Program-made: the position numbers and the translations under genes | Shown here: positions 36,230 through 44,022 of the stretch, piece by piece | How the letters are laid out: each line of letters opens with the position of its first letter | Position numbering within the stretch: the stretch's first letter is position 1 | Assembly: GCA_020050685.1 (NCBI GenBank) | Contig: JAGVKG010000029.1 | Span: 62,001 to 126,000 of the forward strand | DNA length: 64,000 bases | Reading direction: 5' to 3' | Origin: Candidatus Obscuribacterales bacterium | GTDB lineage: Bacteria > Cyanobacteriota > Vampirovibrionia > Obscuribacterales > Obscuribacteraceae | The notes under the pieces: model-generated | Told to the model about the DNA's origin: nothing | Seen by the model: only the letters and a program-made list of their open reading frames with translations | Database searches by the model: none

Positions 36230-36255
36230 GGACGGCGAAGGAGTGCTTAAATAAG

Positions 36256-37038
36256 ATGTTCGGGCGAAGATGTTCAGTAATCGGTGTTGTGCATGTATTG
36301 CCGTTGCCAGGCTCGCATGGATGGCGTGGTTCCATGGAAGAAATTCTTGGTGGTGCGCTGGAAGATGCGCTCACCTATAAAGAATCTGGTGTCGATGCAA
36401 TTATTTTAGAGAACATGCATGATGCTCCGTACTATGTTGGACATGTAGATCCGGAAGCCACAGCAGCTATGACAGTGATAGCAAATGCAATTAAGTACGA
36501 AACCGTACTGCCAATTGGTGTGCAACTTCTTGCTGGAGCAAATATCGAAGCACTTGGTGTAGCTGTCGCCGCTGGATTGGATTTCATTCGGGCTGAAGGT
36601 TTTGTCTTTGCTCACGTTGGCGATGAAGGTATACACGAATCTTGCGCCGCGCAACTTTTGCGTAAACGCACTCAACTCAAAGCAGAAAGAATCAAAATAT
36701 TTGCTGACATCAAAAAGAAACATTCAGCACATGCTATTACGCAGGATGTGAATTTGGCCGAAACTGCCAAAGCTTGTGAATTCTTTGGTGCAGATGGTGT
36801 GATCGTCACAGGCATTTCCACAGGTCAAGCTGCTGATGTGGAAGAAGTGAAAATTGCTCGTGCCAGCACTTCAATCAAAGTATTAGTTGGCTCTGGTGTC
36901 ACTTCAGAAAACTTCAGTCGCTACGCAAGTTATGCCGATGCCGTGATTGTTGGTTCGGATTTTAAACATGGTGGCAACTGGCGCAATCCTGTTGACGAGG
37001 AGCGCGTGCGTCGCTTTCTGTCCAAAGTATCCAACTGA
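36256..37038 (+). CDS. BtpA/SgcQ family protein
   Basis: 260 residues of a TIM-barrel family known from cyanobacterial BtpA, which stabilises photosystem I, and from SgcQ-type proteins elsewhere. Marks: GVVHVLPLPGS at the start, GGALEDALTYKESGVDAIILENMHDAPY, IGVQLLAGANIEALGVAVAAGLDFIRAEGF, FADIKKKHSAH, GADGVIVTGISTG and LVGSGVTSENFSRYASYADAVIVGSDFK. The last segment is a phosphate-binding loop typical of TIM barrels. No photosynthesis genes are visible, so the role must differ from photosystem assembly. It stands alone between intergenic hairpin-rich sequence. Confidence 0.93.
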   Translation: MFGRRCSVIGVVHVLPLPGSHGWRGSMEEILGGALEDALTYKESGVDAIILENMHDAPYYVGHVDPEATAAMTVIANAIKYETVLPIGVQLLAGANIEALGVAVAAGLDFIRAEGFVFAHVGDEGIHESCAAQLLRKRTQLKAERIKIFADIKKKHSAHAITQDVNLAETAKACEFFGADGVIVTGISTGQAADVEEVKIARASTSIKVLVGSGVTSENFSRYASYADAVIVGSDFKHGGNWRNPVDEERVRRFLSKVSN

Positions 37039-37078
37039 GAACGGGATCGCGAAAAGCGATTTGCCTCAGCGAGCAAGA

Positions 37079-37696
37079 TCATATGCGACCACGCCTGGCA
37101 CGGAAGCCGCCTACATTTTGAAATTGGTTGCCAGTGAAGGCAGCATAAGGTGCAATTTGTGGGTTACTACCAAATATACCTTGCCCTGATTGCCTGGAGG
37201 CAATTAGGTTGCGAACGTGTTGTCTAAGTTGTGATTTTTCAGCCTTGTCCAATCTACCGTTACGGTTGATGTCAAATTGTTGGACTAATTGTTGTCTCCA
37301 GGCAAGCATTTGCGGTGAAGCCATTTGTTGTGAAAACAAATTTTGATAGCCGTTCTGTGACATCAATGAACCGTACACATTTTGTTGCCATGGTGCCCCA
37401 TACCCTCCACCGTACGCACCTTGATACTGTTGTTGCCATGGTGCGCCGTATGCTCCTTGGTATTGTTGTTGCCAGGGAGCGAATCCACCACCTAAACCGG
37501 TCTGTCCCATTTGATTTTTCCACCAGCTGCCATTTCCATTCCCATTGAAGTTTCGGGAAAATTTCGGCCCGCGGCCCGGCTTGCCATCGCCAAACATTGG
37601 ATTACCGCCACACCCTTGTGCAAACGCACTGGGCAATTGTGTGCCGGCAATCGCCAACACTGACATAACACTAAAAAGTCTAACTACGTAATTCAT
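37079..37696 (-). CDS. Exported protein with Gln/Tyr/Gly repeats and EF-hand-like loop
   Basis: 205 residues. The first ~26 form a signal peptide (VVRLFSVMSVLAIAGTQLPSAFAQ). A Gly/Asn/Phe-rich part leads to tandem units of QQQYQGAYGAPW (about residues 75-110) and then a helical part with FDINRNGRLDKAE, which has the DxNxNGxLxxxE pattern of an EF-hand calcium loop. The C-terminus is again Gly/Arg-rich. It looks like a secreted, possibly calcium-binding, low-complexity protein. The family is not recognised. The next gene upstream on this strand also encodes an exported protein. Confidence 0.75.
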   Translation of the reverse strand: MNYVVRLFSVMSVLAIAGTQLPSAFAQGCGGNPMFGDGKPGRGPKFSRNFNGNGNGSWWKNQMGQTGLGGGFAPWQQQYQGAYGAPWQQQYQGAYGGGYGAPWQQNVYGSLMSQNGYQNLFSQQMASPQMLAWRQQLVQQFDINRNGRLDKAEKSQLRQHVRNLIASRQSGQGIFGSNPQIAPYAAFTGNQFQNVGGFRARRGRI

Positions 37697-37832
37697 GTAG
37701 CACCCCCGACAAGTAGTAATAATCCGGCAACTAGCCCAGCCGCTTTAAATTCAGACGACCACGCATTTACTATGTTCCTAAAAATGACATCTATTTATAA
37801 ATAACTATTAGCCAACAGTTGAACAGCAGTTT

Positions 37833-38522
37833 CTAGAATCCCATTTTGCCCAAAACCATTTTTAGACCTTGGTTTATTAGGTGTTGTTTGAAGGAAAGCT
37901 TCGGTTGACCCATTTGTGGGAAACCGTTTGATCCTTGGTTGCTTAGGGGGCTGCTATAAGCAGGCGACTGTCCAAATTGATTTTGGTTCAATCCCGGCAA
38001 ATCAGGATTTTCATCGCGTGCTCCTGGAAGTCCGGGCGTCATGCCAAGATTGCTACTGGCGAATCTAGGATACTTGCGGTCCAGATCAGAAACTTGTACT
38101 TTCAGTTGCTTGATCTCGCTTTGCAGATTGCGCGCATGAATATCACTTGCGTCATATCCTTGCGTCTGCATGTTCTGCAATGTATCGATACGGTCATTCA
38201 ATCTTTCAGTCAATGACTGGCGATAAGACCAGTACTCGGTTTCCGAAAGTAAGGCTCCGTCAGCATCACGTCTTTTTGGTGCGCCTGATACTGGGCGCCC
38301 ATCAACGAAGCGACCGCCATATCGATGCAGGTCCGCTTGAGCAACAGTACCTTGAATGACGCCGGTTGCATCATAGTAGCCACCATAAGCACTGACAGCC
38401 CAAACTGGCTCGTGTCCAGGCACGGAGACAAAAGTATCATCAGCAATTGCTGGCGCAGAAATTAACGCCGACAAACTAAGCGCGAATGCCAAAAATGGCC
38501 AAACCAATAGTGCCCTGCCCAT
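37833..38522 (-). CDS. Exported protein with coiled coil, unknown function
   Basis: 229 residues with a signal peptide (ALLVWPFLAFALSLSALISAPAIAD). The mature part has VSVPGHEPVWAVSAYGGYYDATGVIQG, a charged coiled-coil-like helix from about 110 to 155 (SLTERLNDRIDTLQNMQTQG, IHARNLQSEIKQLKVQVSDL), and a Pro/Asn/Gln-rich tail ending in a basic-hydrophobic helix (FKQHLINQGLKMVLGKMGF). I do not recognise the family. Location is probably periplasmic or outer surface. It is transcribed in the same direction as the EF-hand-like gene, 136 bases ahead of it. Confidence 0.72.
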   Translation of the reverse strand: MGRALLVWPFLAFALSLSALISAPAIADDTFVSVPGHEPVWAVSAYGGYYDATGVIQGTVAQADLHRYGGRFVDGRPVSGAPKRRDADGALLSETEYWSYRQSLTERLNDRIDTLQNMQTQGYDASDIHARNLQSEIKQLKVQVSDLDRKYPRFASSNLGMTPGLPGARDENPDLPGLNQNQFGQSPAYSSPLSNQGSNGFPQMGQPKLSFKQHLINQGLKMVLGKMGF

Positions 38523-38604
38523 AACATCACCTCGGAGCGTACCCCATTTGCTAACTGGGACTAAAGACGCCTGGTCTTTGTTAATGTTCCTAAGAGAAAA
38601 TCAG

Positions 38605-39087
38605 TTATTTGGAGTGGCTGGGCAAAAAGGCCGTTGGCGAGAGCTTGAATCTATCGGCTAGTTTGAGAACCTGAGGTAGAGACAAATCTCGCTTACCAGA
38701 AAGGAACTCGGAGGCTCGGGAGGACGTGCCAAACTCAGGTATTAAATCTGTTTGAGTAAGATTGTTCTGTTCCATAAGGAAACTGAGAAGCTCACGAGGC
38801 TCGACATTGTTTTCTTCTTGCCATTGAGACTCGAAATGTTCGACAAGATCGGAAAGAACATCAAGATAGTCTCGCTCCCAAGCAGATAGTGAATCAACCT
38901 TTTCCAAAAGCTGATCGCAAATCTGAGCTGCCAGTTCGTTTTCCTCCTCAGTACGAATTGGCTTCAGGGGAAAGCGCTTGATGCAATCAAGATACTTCTT
39001 GTCAGGATTTACAGCCAGTTTCACTATCTCTACCTCTTGTCTCAGTCCTTTTACTATCTCTTTTGCTTCTGGTAACGCTTTTTCCAA
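38605..39087 (-). CDS. higA: HigA-type antitoxin (XRE family)
   Basis: 160 residues with an N-terminal helical part (LRQEVEIVKLAVNPDKKYLDCIKRFPLKPIRTEEENELA) and a C-terminal helix-turn-helix, NLTQTDLIPEFGTSSRASEFLSGKRDLSLPQVLKLADRF. The HTH-at-the-end arrangement matches the HigA family that pairs with the HigB toxin encoded just upstream; the two overlap by 34 bases. The PTAFLP end is also typical. It should neutralise HigB and repress the operon through the twin palindromes at 39389-39439. Confidence 0.93.
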   Translation of the reverse strand: MEKALPEAKEIVKGLRQEVEIVKLAVNPDKKYLDCIKRFPLKPIRTEEENELAAQICDQLLEKVDSLSAWERDYLDVLSDLVEHFESQWQEENNVEPRELLSFLMEQNNLTQTDLIPEFGTSSRASEFLSGKRDLSLPQVLKLADRFKLSPTAFLPSHSK

Positions 39088-39362
39088 CTTCCCCTGTCAT
39101 ATTCTTCGTGAGTCATTACTTTATCAATATAGAGTCTGCCCAAATCAAATCTACAGACGGCAACCAAGCGAATATTATTTCCAGCTATGTCAAAAATAAT
39201 TGCTCCTTCAAACCAGTCCACACTATTAAATGTATTTTTTACATCCGGAAAGTTAGCCCAATTGGCTTCAATTACCGTTCGCTTCCAGATTCGGAGAGGT
39301 CTTTCGGCTTCGACATGCTTTTTGATGAACTGTCTAGCCCGCCCCCAGTGATTAATCTTCAT
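39054..39362 (-). CDS. higB: HigB-type toxin
   Basis: 102 residues of the HigB_toxin family (mRNA interferase): MKINHWGRARQFIKKHVEAERPLRIWKR, then WANFPDVKNTFNSVDWFEGAIIFDIAGNNIRLVAVCRFDLGRLYIDKVMTHEEYDRGSWKK, with the family's FN(I/G)xGNxxRL core and the final THxEYD. Toxin-first order with overlap to higA is standard. AAGGA lies ten bases before its ATG. Confidence 0.94.
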   Translation of the reverse strand: MKINHWGRARQFIKKHVEAERPLRIWKRTVIEANWANFPDVKNTFNSVDWFEGAIIFDIAGNNIRLVAVCRFDLGRLYIDKVMTHEEYDRGSWKKRYQKQKR

Positions 39363-39388
39363 ACAGTCCGAATCCTTTATACAACTAT

Positions 39389-39439
39389 TCTCCCATATTG
39401 GGAGACGGCATTCTACAGTATTTTTCCCAAAATGGGAGA
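39389..39439. promoter_or_regulatory. Two palindromic operators upstream of higBA
   Basis: TCTCCCATATTGGGAGA (39389-39405) is a perfect 7-bp-arm palindrome. TTTCCCAAAATGGGAGA (39423-39439) is the same site with one mismatch. Their centres are 34 bases apart and both lie 27-77 bases before the higB start. This is the classic layout for cooperative autorepression by a HigA-containing complex; the binding itself is inferred. Confidence 0.8.
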
Positions 39440-39613
39440 ATTAATCTAGCTAATTATACGCAGATGTAGGCATGTAGCTGACGCACGCTGACCACTCACC
39501 TTCGTAAAGCGCAGTCTTGTTAAGCATTGAAACTATTTTGGATCTTGAATGTTGGGGTGCTGGCTAGCGTACGGGCATAAAGCTGCTAGATCAGACAACG
39601 AGAGGAAGGGAGA

Positions 39614-40621
39614 ATGAACAGTCCAATTGGTCCAGCCACAGTGGAAATATCAAAAGCCAAGCTTGACTTTCTTTGGCTGGAAATTACAGCCAAATGTAAT
39701 TTGGAGTGCATTCATTGCTATGCGGACTCCAGTCCGATTCTGCCCCTTCATGAGAAAGTGACGTTTGAGGAATGGTGCCAAGCTTTATCGGAAGCGGCGG
39801 AACTTGGGTGCCAAAAAGTGCAATTCATCGGTGGTGAACCGACACTCTATCCCCGATTGATTGAGTTAATTGAGCATGCAAAAGCTAATAAGTATTTATT
39901 GATTGAAGTATACACCAATGGTACAAACTTAACTCCCGCGCTGATGCAGTGTGTTGTAGACAATAAGGTACACTTGGCTTTTTCGCTTTACGCAGACGAC
40001 TCAAGCATTCATGATGAAATAACCAATCGTCCCGGCAGTTTCGACAAGACAATTGATTCCATTAAGTGGGCGACGCAGTCTAAGGTTCCTGTGCGCGTTG
40101 GAATCATTGAAATGTCTCTCAACAATGGATTAGCTGAAAGAACAAAGGCAATGCTTCATGAGCTTGGGGTTGATAACGTTGGTATTGATAGAGTAAGGGG
40201 AATTGGCCGTGGTACAAGATTGCAATATACAGAATCTGAGAAGGACGATTTCCAGTATCTGCAGCTTTGCGGGCAATGTTCACAAGGTAAGTTATGTGTT
40301 ACTGCTAGCGGTGCGATATTCCCTTGTGTGTTTTCGCGCTTCTACACAGTTGGTACTATCAAAGCGGGTCTAGCTAAAGCAGTTACATCTTTGGAGATAA
40401 GGAAGTTTAGAGAAAGACTTACAAATGTGATGGAGTCATCAAGCTTGGGATGTTCTCCATCACCATCCTGTAATCCGGATCATCCACCAGATCCGAAGTG
40501 TAATCCTGATAGTCGGTGCCGTCCTGAAGATTACTGCCAGCCGGAGACTACCCAGCCCTGCTCGCCAAATATGGGTGTAAATGAGCCGGAATCAGAGCCG
40601 GATGATGATAGCGAGAAATAG
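39614..40621 (+). CDS. Radical SAM/SPASM protein with Cys/Pro-rich C-terminal tail
   Basis: 335 residues. The radical SAM cluster motif is CNLECIHC (CxxxCxxC) near residue 27-34, followed by the GGEPTLYP glycine motif. A SPASM-like auxiliary-cluster region follows near 216-240 (CGQCSQGKLC ... GAIFPCVFSRF). After about residue 280 comes a tail of repeated C-x-P-[DS] units (CSPSPSC, CNPDHPP, CNPDSRC, CQPE, CSPN), then an acidic end. SPASM enzymes usually modify ribosomal peptides, so the tail looks like a fused substrate or carrier, but that is inference. GAGAGGAAGGGAG precedes the ATG. No separate precursor, peptidase or transporter gene is adjacent. Confidence 0.88.
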   Translation: MNSPIGPATVEISKAKLDFLWLEITAKCNLECIHCYADSSPILPLHEKVTFEEWCQALSEAAELGCQKVQFIGGEPTLYPRLIELIEHAKANKYLLIEVYTNGTNLTPALMQCVVDNKVHLAFSLYADDSSIHDEITNRPGSFDKTIDSIKWATQSKVPVRVGIIEMSLNNGLAERTKAMLHELGVDNVGIDRVRGIGRGTRLQYTESEKDDFQYLQLCGQCSQGKLCVTASGAIFPCVFSRFYTVGTIKAGLAKAVTSLEIRKFRERLTNVMESSSLGCSPSPSCNPDHPPDPKCNPDSRCRPEDYCQPETTQPCSPNMGVNEPESEPDDDSEK

Positions 40622-40628
40622 GCTGTTG

Positions 40629-41075
40629 CTATTTGGGAGTGTCAACAAGTTCGATTATTCGCGTAACTTCTATCATCTTTGGTGACAGCTTGCCGGTTAT
40701 CGTAACTAGAACCCCTTTTTCTCTAATGCTGTGCCTAGTAATGTTATGAGCCATTGAATTGCCTTGTTTGTCAAGCTTTAGCCATTGTCCTTCTGTGAAT
40801 AAATAATATGCCGGGATTTGCGCGGTCAAGGACTTGGTGCATCCGCGAGCATGCTCGCGTGCTGTGACAAGTGGATTTGCCGAAGCGCGAAAGGATTGCG
40901 CGCATTCTTGATCGACTAGGTAGCCCGTCCAAGACTCCGCTAATGCAGGTGGTGCAAATGCGAGGAATAGACTCAGGCAAACCTGATATGAAATAGGACA
41001 ACCAGAAGAGTAATTATGAATCATATCTATCATCTCCCGATAACTATACGTTGATATAGGCATTGTAGCCGACAA
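40629..41075 (-). CDS. Small exported protein, unknown function
   Basis: 148 residues at most; a hydrophobic stretch (YQVCLSLFLAFAPPALAE) ends in an ALAE signal-peptidase-like site near residue 46, and internal ATGs (about codons 15-18) are plausible starts. The mature part contains SWTGYLVDQECA, ARGCTKSLTAQIPAYYLFTEGQWLKLDKQGN and VLVTITGKLSPKMIEVTRIIEL. This pattern, two cysteines and a compact beta-rich domain, resembles small secreted proteins of unknown role found in several phyla. It is the last gene of the folE-phosphoesterase-kynA unit, 43 bases after kynA. Confidence 0.65.
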   Translation of the reverse strand: MSATMPISTYSYREMIDMIHNYSSGCPISYQVCLSLFLAFAPPALAESWTGYLVDQECAQSFRASANPLVTAREHARGCTKSLTAQIPAYYLFTEGQWLKLDKQGNSMAHNITRHSIREKGVLVTITGKLSPKMIEVTRIIELVDTPK

Positions 41076-41118
41076 ACGTTAAGCACCACGGACGAGTTAC
41101 AAAATTCTATCGATATGA

Positions 41119-41940
41119 CTATTCGCCGATGCGAGTTCTTAATTGCCAGAGTTCTGGGAAGCAACGTTTGCGTAGTGTGGTTTGTAGATAGCCGACGCCT
41201 TCTGAGCCACCGGTGCCGCGCTTGAAGCCGATGATCCGCTCAACGACTGTAACGTGGTGGGTGCGCCAGAGATAAATCAGCTCGTCGAAATCAACAAATA
41301 GCTCGGCTAAGTCATAGAGATCGGGATATTTTTCTGGCTGTTCGTAGATTTTTAAAAGCTGCGTAATTCGCTCTTGTTGAACGGACTCTTCATTGCCTGA
41401 GCTATCGGGCATCTTGAAACCTTTTCGATCCAACAACTTGTAAAAACATTCTGCAAGCGAGGGAGCTTGCCAGCGAGCTTGGAGATTGGCATACGCAACC
41501 GGATCCTGCTCAAAATGTTTCAGCAAGGCCTCATCACGAGCACCGCCGGCAATTTCAATTTCGCGAAATTGGCTTGATTGGAAACCGGATGCGGGATTCA
41601 AGTTGTAGCGAAATCCAAGAAAGTCTTTTGGGGACATTGTTTCCAAAATGTGAATTTGTTGCACAAGCAATTTCAAAATAGCAACGATGCGGCGCATGAA
41701 AAACGTTGCTTTAAATACATTGTCTTGATTGAGAAATTCAATCACGCTGTCAATTTCATGCAAGATCAATTTAAACCAAAGTTCGTAAGCTTGGTGAATG
41801 ATGATAAAGAGTGGTTCGTCATGATGTGCAGGCGAGGACTGACATATCTGCAGCTGTTTGAGCTCATTGACTTTTAAATATTGATTGTAACTAAGCGGCG
41901 AATGTTTGCTTGCCGTATCGGACTTAGTCGAGCTGCTCAT
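41119..41940 (-). CDS. kynA: Tryptophan 2,3-dioxygenase
   Basis: Haem dioxygenase opening the indole ring of tryptophan to N-formylkynurenine, the entry step to the kynurenine pathway. The 273-residue protein has LSYNQYLKVNELKQLQ, HHDEPLFIIIHQAYELWFKLILHEIDSV, the FLGFRYNLNPASGFQSSQFREIE substrate/haem segment, and WRTHHVTVVERIIGFKRGTGGSEGVGYLQTTL with the proximal His and the GTGGS loop. All are full matches to bacterial TDO. It sits far (12 kb) from the other kynurenine genes, in an operon with folE and a metallophosphoesterase gene. Confidence 0.97.
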   Translation of the reverse strand: MSSSTKSDTASKHSPLSYNQYLKVNELKQLQICQSSPAHHDEPLFIIIHQAYELWFKLILHEIDSVIEFLNQDNVFKATFFMRRIVAILKLLVQQIHILETMSPKDFLGFRYNLNPASGFQSSQFREIEIAGGARDEALLKHFEQDPVAYANLQARWQAPSLAECFYKLLDRKGFKMPDSSGNEESVQQERITQLLKIYEQPEKYPDLYDLAELFVDFDELIYLWRTHHVTVVERIIGFKRGTGGSEGVGYLQTTLRKRCFPELWQLRTRIGE

Positions 41941-41962
41941 TTGTTCTCCGTTTATTCAGGCG

Positions 41963-43045
41963 CTATTTGCGTTTGGCCACGCCTTGTTTTTTTGTATTGG
42001 CTGCTTCTGCAATTAAAGATAGTTTGGTGTAATGATCAGTTTTGCTACCATTTGCAAGCTCATCAAGTTTGTAAGCATGGTTAATTCCACTTTGTCTCAA
42101 TGGGCTTTCCGCCAGGAAAGCACCCTTTGCTTTTTTCACGAGAGCCGGAAAGTTTACCGAATGTGTTTCCATGACAATTTCTTCTGGACTGACGTGGAAA
42201 ACCTTGTAAGCACAGGGATAAACATTCAAGCTTGGACAGGAAATATACCAAATGCCATTTTCACTGCCTGTGTGATTGATATGCACGTGTCCTGACAAGG
42301 ACATTCTCACTTGTGGATTAGCAGCAAGAATTTGCCTGACCGGATCTGGTTTGGTAACTAGGTAGGTTTCCAAACTGCTTTCGCTATCAAACGGCGGTGG
42401 CGGCAAAAGTGGATGGTGTGAAAAGACAACGGTGACTTTGTCTTGGTTCGCACTGAGGTCCTTCTTCAACCATTCCATTTGATCGTTTGATATGAATCCG
42501 ACCGTGTTGTCGACAACTGATGTGTCTAGTCCAATAATATGTACGGTCTTCAAAGGATTCAGGGACCAGTAAGGTGCCTTCGTTTCAATGCCATGAGAGC
42601 GCCAATCGGCACCAAAAGCTTGCAGCTTTTCTTGCGGGTAATTGGAAGCAATATCCTTTTCGCCGAGAATAAATGACCATGGTGCAGTGAGAGTCTGAGC
42701 AATATCTTGGAATAGTGACCAGTTGGCTTGATCTTTGCCTGGTCCTTCTACCTGATCGCCGCCGAAAATAATGAAGTCCAGCCTTTGGTTGTTAAGCTCT
42801 TTCACAACTTCTTGCAAAAAGAGCTGACTTTCTTGCAAGAGTTTGTAATTGTCCGGCTGACCGTTTGTCAGATGAGTATCGCTAACAAAGGCAAAAGAAA
42901 ATGGCTCGAAGTTTTGCCAGTTGCCGGCAGAAGCCACTGCTTTAGTTTGGCAGAGTCCGGCAAGCGATGCCAGAGACGTGCAAGTTGCCAGACCGGACAG
43001 CGCATTTGCCATGCCAACCATGAAAGACCGTCTTGTCAGTTGCAT
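41963..43045 (-). CDS. Tat-exported metallophosphoesterase
   Basis: 360 residues of the calcineurin-like phosphoesterase family. The N-terminus has a twin-arginine signal (TRRSFMVG followed by a hydrophobic stretch), so the folded enzyme probably acts in the periplasm. Metal motifs: FVSDTHL (D-x-H), FIIFGGDQVEG (GD), ILGEKDIA (in place of GNHD), FSHHPLLPPPP (H) and LSGHVHINHTG (GHxH). The GNH motif reads GEK, a variation also found in some relatives. Substrate unknown. It lies 24 bases behind folE and 22 bases ahead of kynA. Confidence 0.9.
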   Translation of the reverse strand: MQLTRRSFMVGMANALSGLATCTSLASLAGLCQTKAVASAGNWQNFEPFSFAFVSDTHLTNGQPDNYKLLQESQLFLQEVVKELNNQRLDFIIFGGDQVEGPGKDQANWSLFQDIAQTLTAPWSFILGEKDIASNYPQEKLQAFGADWRSHGIETKAPYWSLNPLKTVHIIGLDTSVVDNTVGFISNDQMEWLKKDLSANQDKVTVVFSHHPLLPPPPFDSESSLETYLVTKPDPVRQILAANPQVRMSLSGHVHINHTGSENGIWYISCPSLNVYPCAYKVFHVSPEEIVMETHSVNFPALVKKAKGAFLAESPLRQSGINHAYKLDELANGSKTDHYTKLSLIAEAANTKKQGVAKRK

Positions 43046-43069
43046 ATTTTTCCCACAATTGCTGAGTGT

Positions 43070-43771
43070 TTAGCCACGCACAATCAAGGACATCGCTTCA
43101 GCACGAGTAGCTTGATTTGATTCAAAAATACCACGAACCGAAGAGGTTACGGTTCGGCTGCCTGGTTTGTGAATACCGCGGATAGACATACACAAGTGCT
43201 CTGCTTCGATAACGACTATTACTCCTTGTGGAGATAATTTCTTCTCCAATGCATCGGCAATTTCCGTCGTCATTTTTTCTTGCACTTGCGGGCGCTTGGA
43301 AGCAACCTCGACAACACGAGCCAGTTTGGAAAGACCGGTAATTTGTCCGGCTTTCGGTATATAGCCGACGTGGGCCACGCCCATAAAAGGAACTAAGTGG
43401 TGCTCGCAAATAGAAGCAAATTGAATATCGCGCACCAAAACTAATTCGCTATCCGCGACAGAAAATGTTGTGGTCAATTCATTTGCGCAATCAACGCCAA
43501 TGCCATAACAAAGTTCCTGATACATGCGAGCCACGCGAGCCGGTGTATCAAGCAAGCCTTCGCGACTGGTATCCTCACCAATGCCTTCCAGGATCAGGCG
43601 CACTCCTTGAGCCACCTTTTCTAAATCCATTTGGGCAAGTTGTGTGCCCGCATAATCCAGATCTTCTTCTTGGCAAGTGCTGCTATTAGCTAAACGCACG
43701 CCCAAGCGCGTAGCGCTAGGAATGGCTGGCTTAAAAAGTGGGGGAGAAAAATTATCCTTGCTCGATGTCAT
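43070..43771 (-). CDS. folE: GTP cyclohydrolase I
   Basis: Makes dihydroneopterin triphosphate from GTP, first step of folate and pterin synthesis. The frame opens with GTG at 43795, but ATG 43771 has GAGG nine bases upstream, giving 233 residues. Marks of zinc-dependent type IA: FASICEHHLVPFMGVAHVGYIP (Cys and His ligands), ITGLSKLARVVEVASKRPQVQEKMT and VIVVIEAEHLCMSIRGI with the third Cys ligand, ending in VTSSVRGIFESN. The first ~35 residues are a Ser/Pro-rich extension. First gene of the folE-phosphoesterase-kynA operon, divergent from fabZ. Confidence 0.96.
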   Translation of the reverse strand: MTSSKDNFSPPLFKPAIPSATRLGVRLANSSTCQEEDLDYAGTQLAQMDLEKVAQGVRLILEGIGEDTSREGLLDTPARVARMYQELCYGIGVDCANELTTTFSVADSELVLVRDIQFASICEHHLVPFMGVAHVGYIPKAGQITGLSKLARVVEVASKRPQVQEKMTTEIADALEKKLSPQGVIVVIEAEHLCMSIRGIHKPGSRTVTSSVRGIFESNQATRAEAMSLIVRG

Positions 43772-44022
43772 AAGCGGATTCCTCGAAGATGCCACCTTGG
43801 CAACTGCTATTGCGATTCAATATATAGATGATAATCGCTTATTGGCAAATTCGCCGGAATTTCAAATGAATCTGACCAAAGGCTAATCTGCCGGCCTGGC
43901 AATTCAGCCTGTGTCCTATTTTCATGGGGTTATACTTATAAGTTCAGCTAAAAAGGCCTGAAAACTTGCGATGACAAGAAAGCGGCAAGATTTGTTGTGC
44001 AGGCCCAATTTGAGAGGTAGAA

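Noticed and set aside
36256-37038. Evidence of phototrophy from BtpA
   Set aside because: The family has non-photosynthetic members and no photosystem or pigment gene is visible.
43465-43689. Plus frame opposite folE
   Set aside because: Antisense to the well-supported GTP cyclohydrolase gene.
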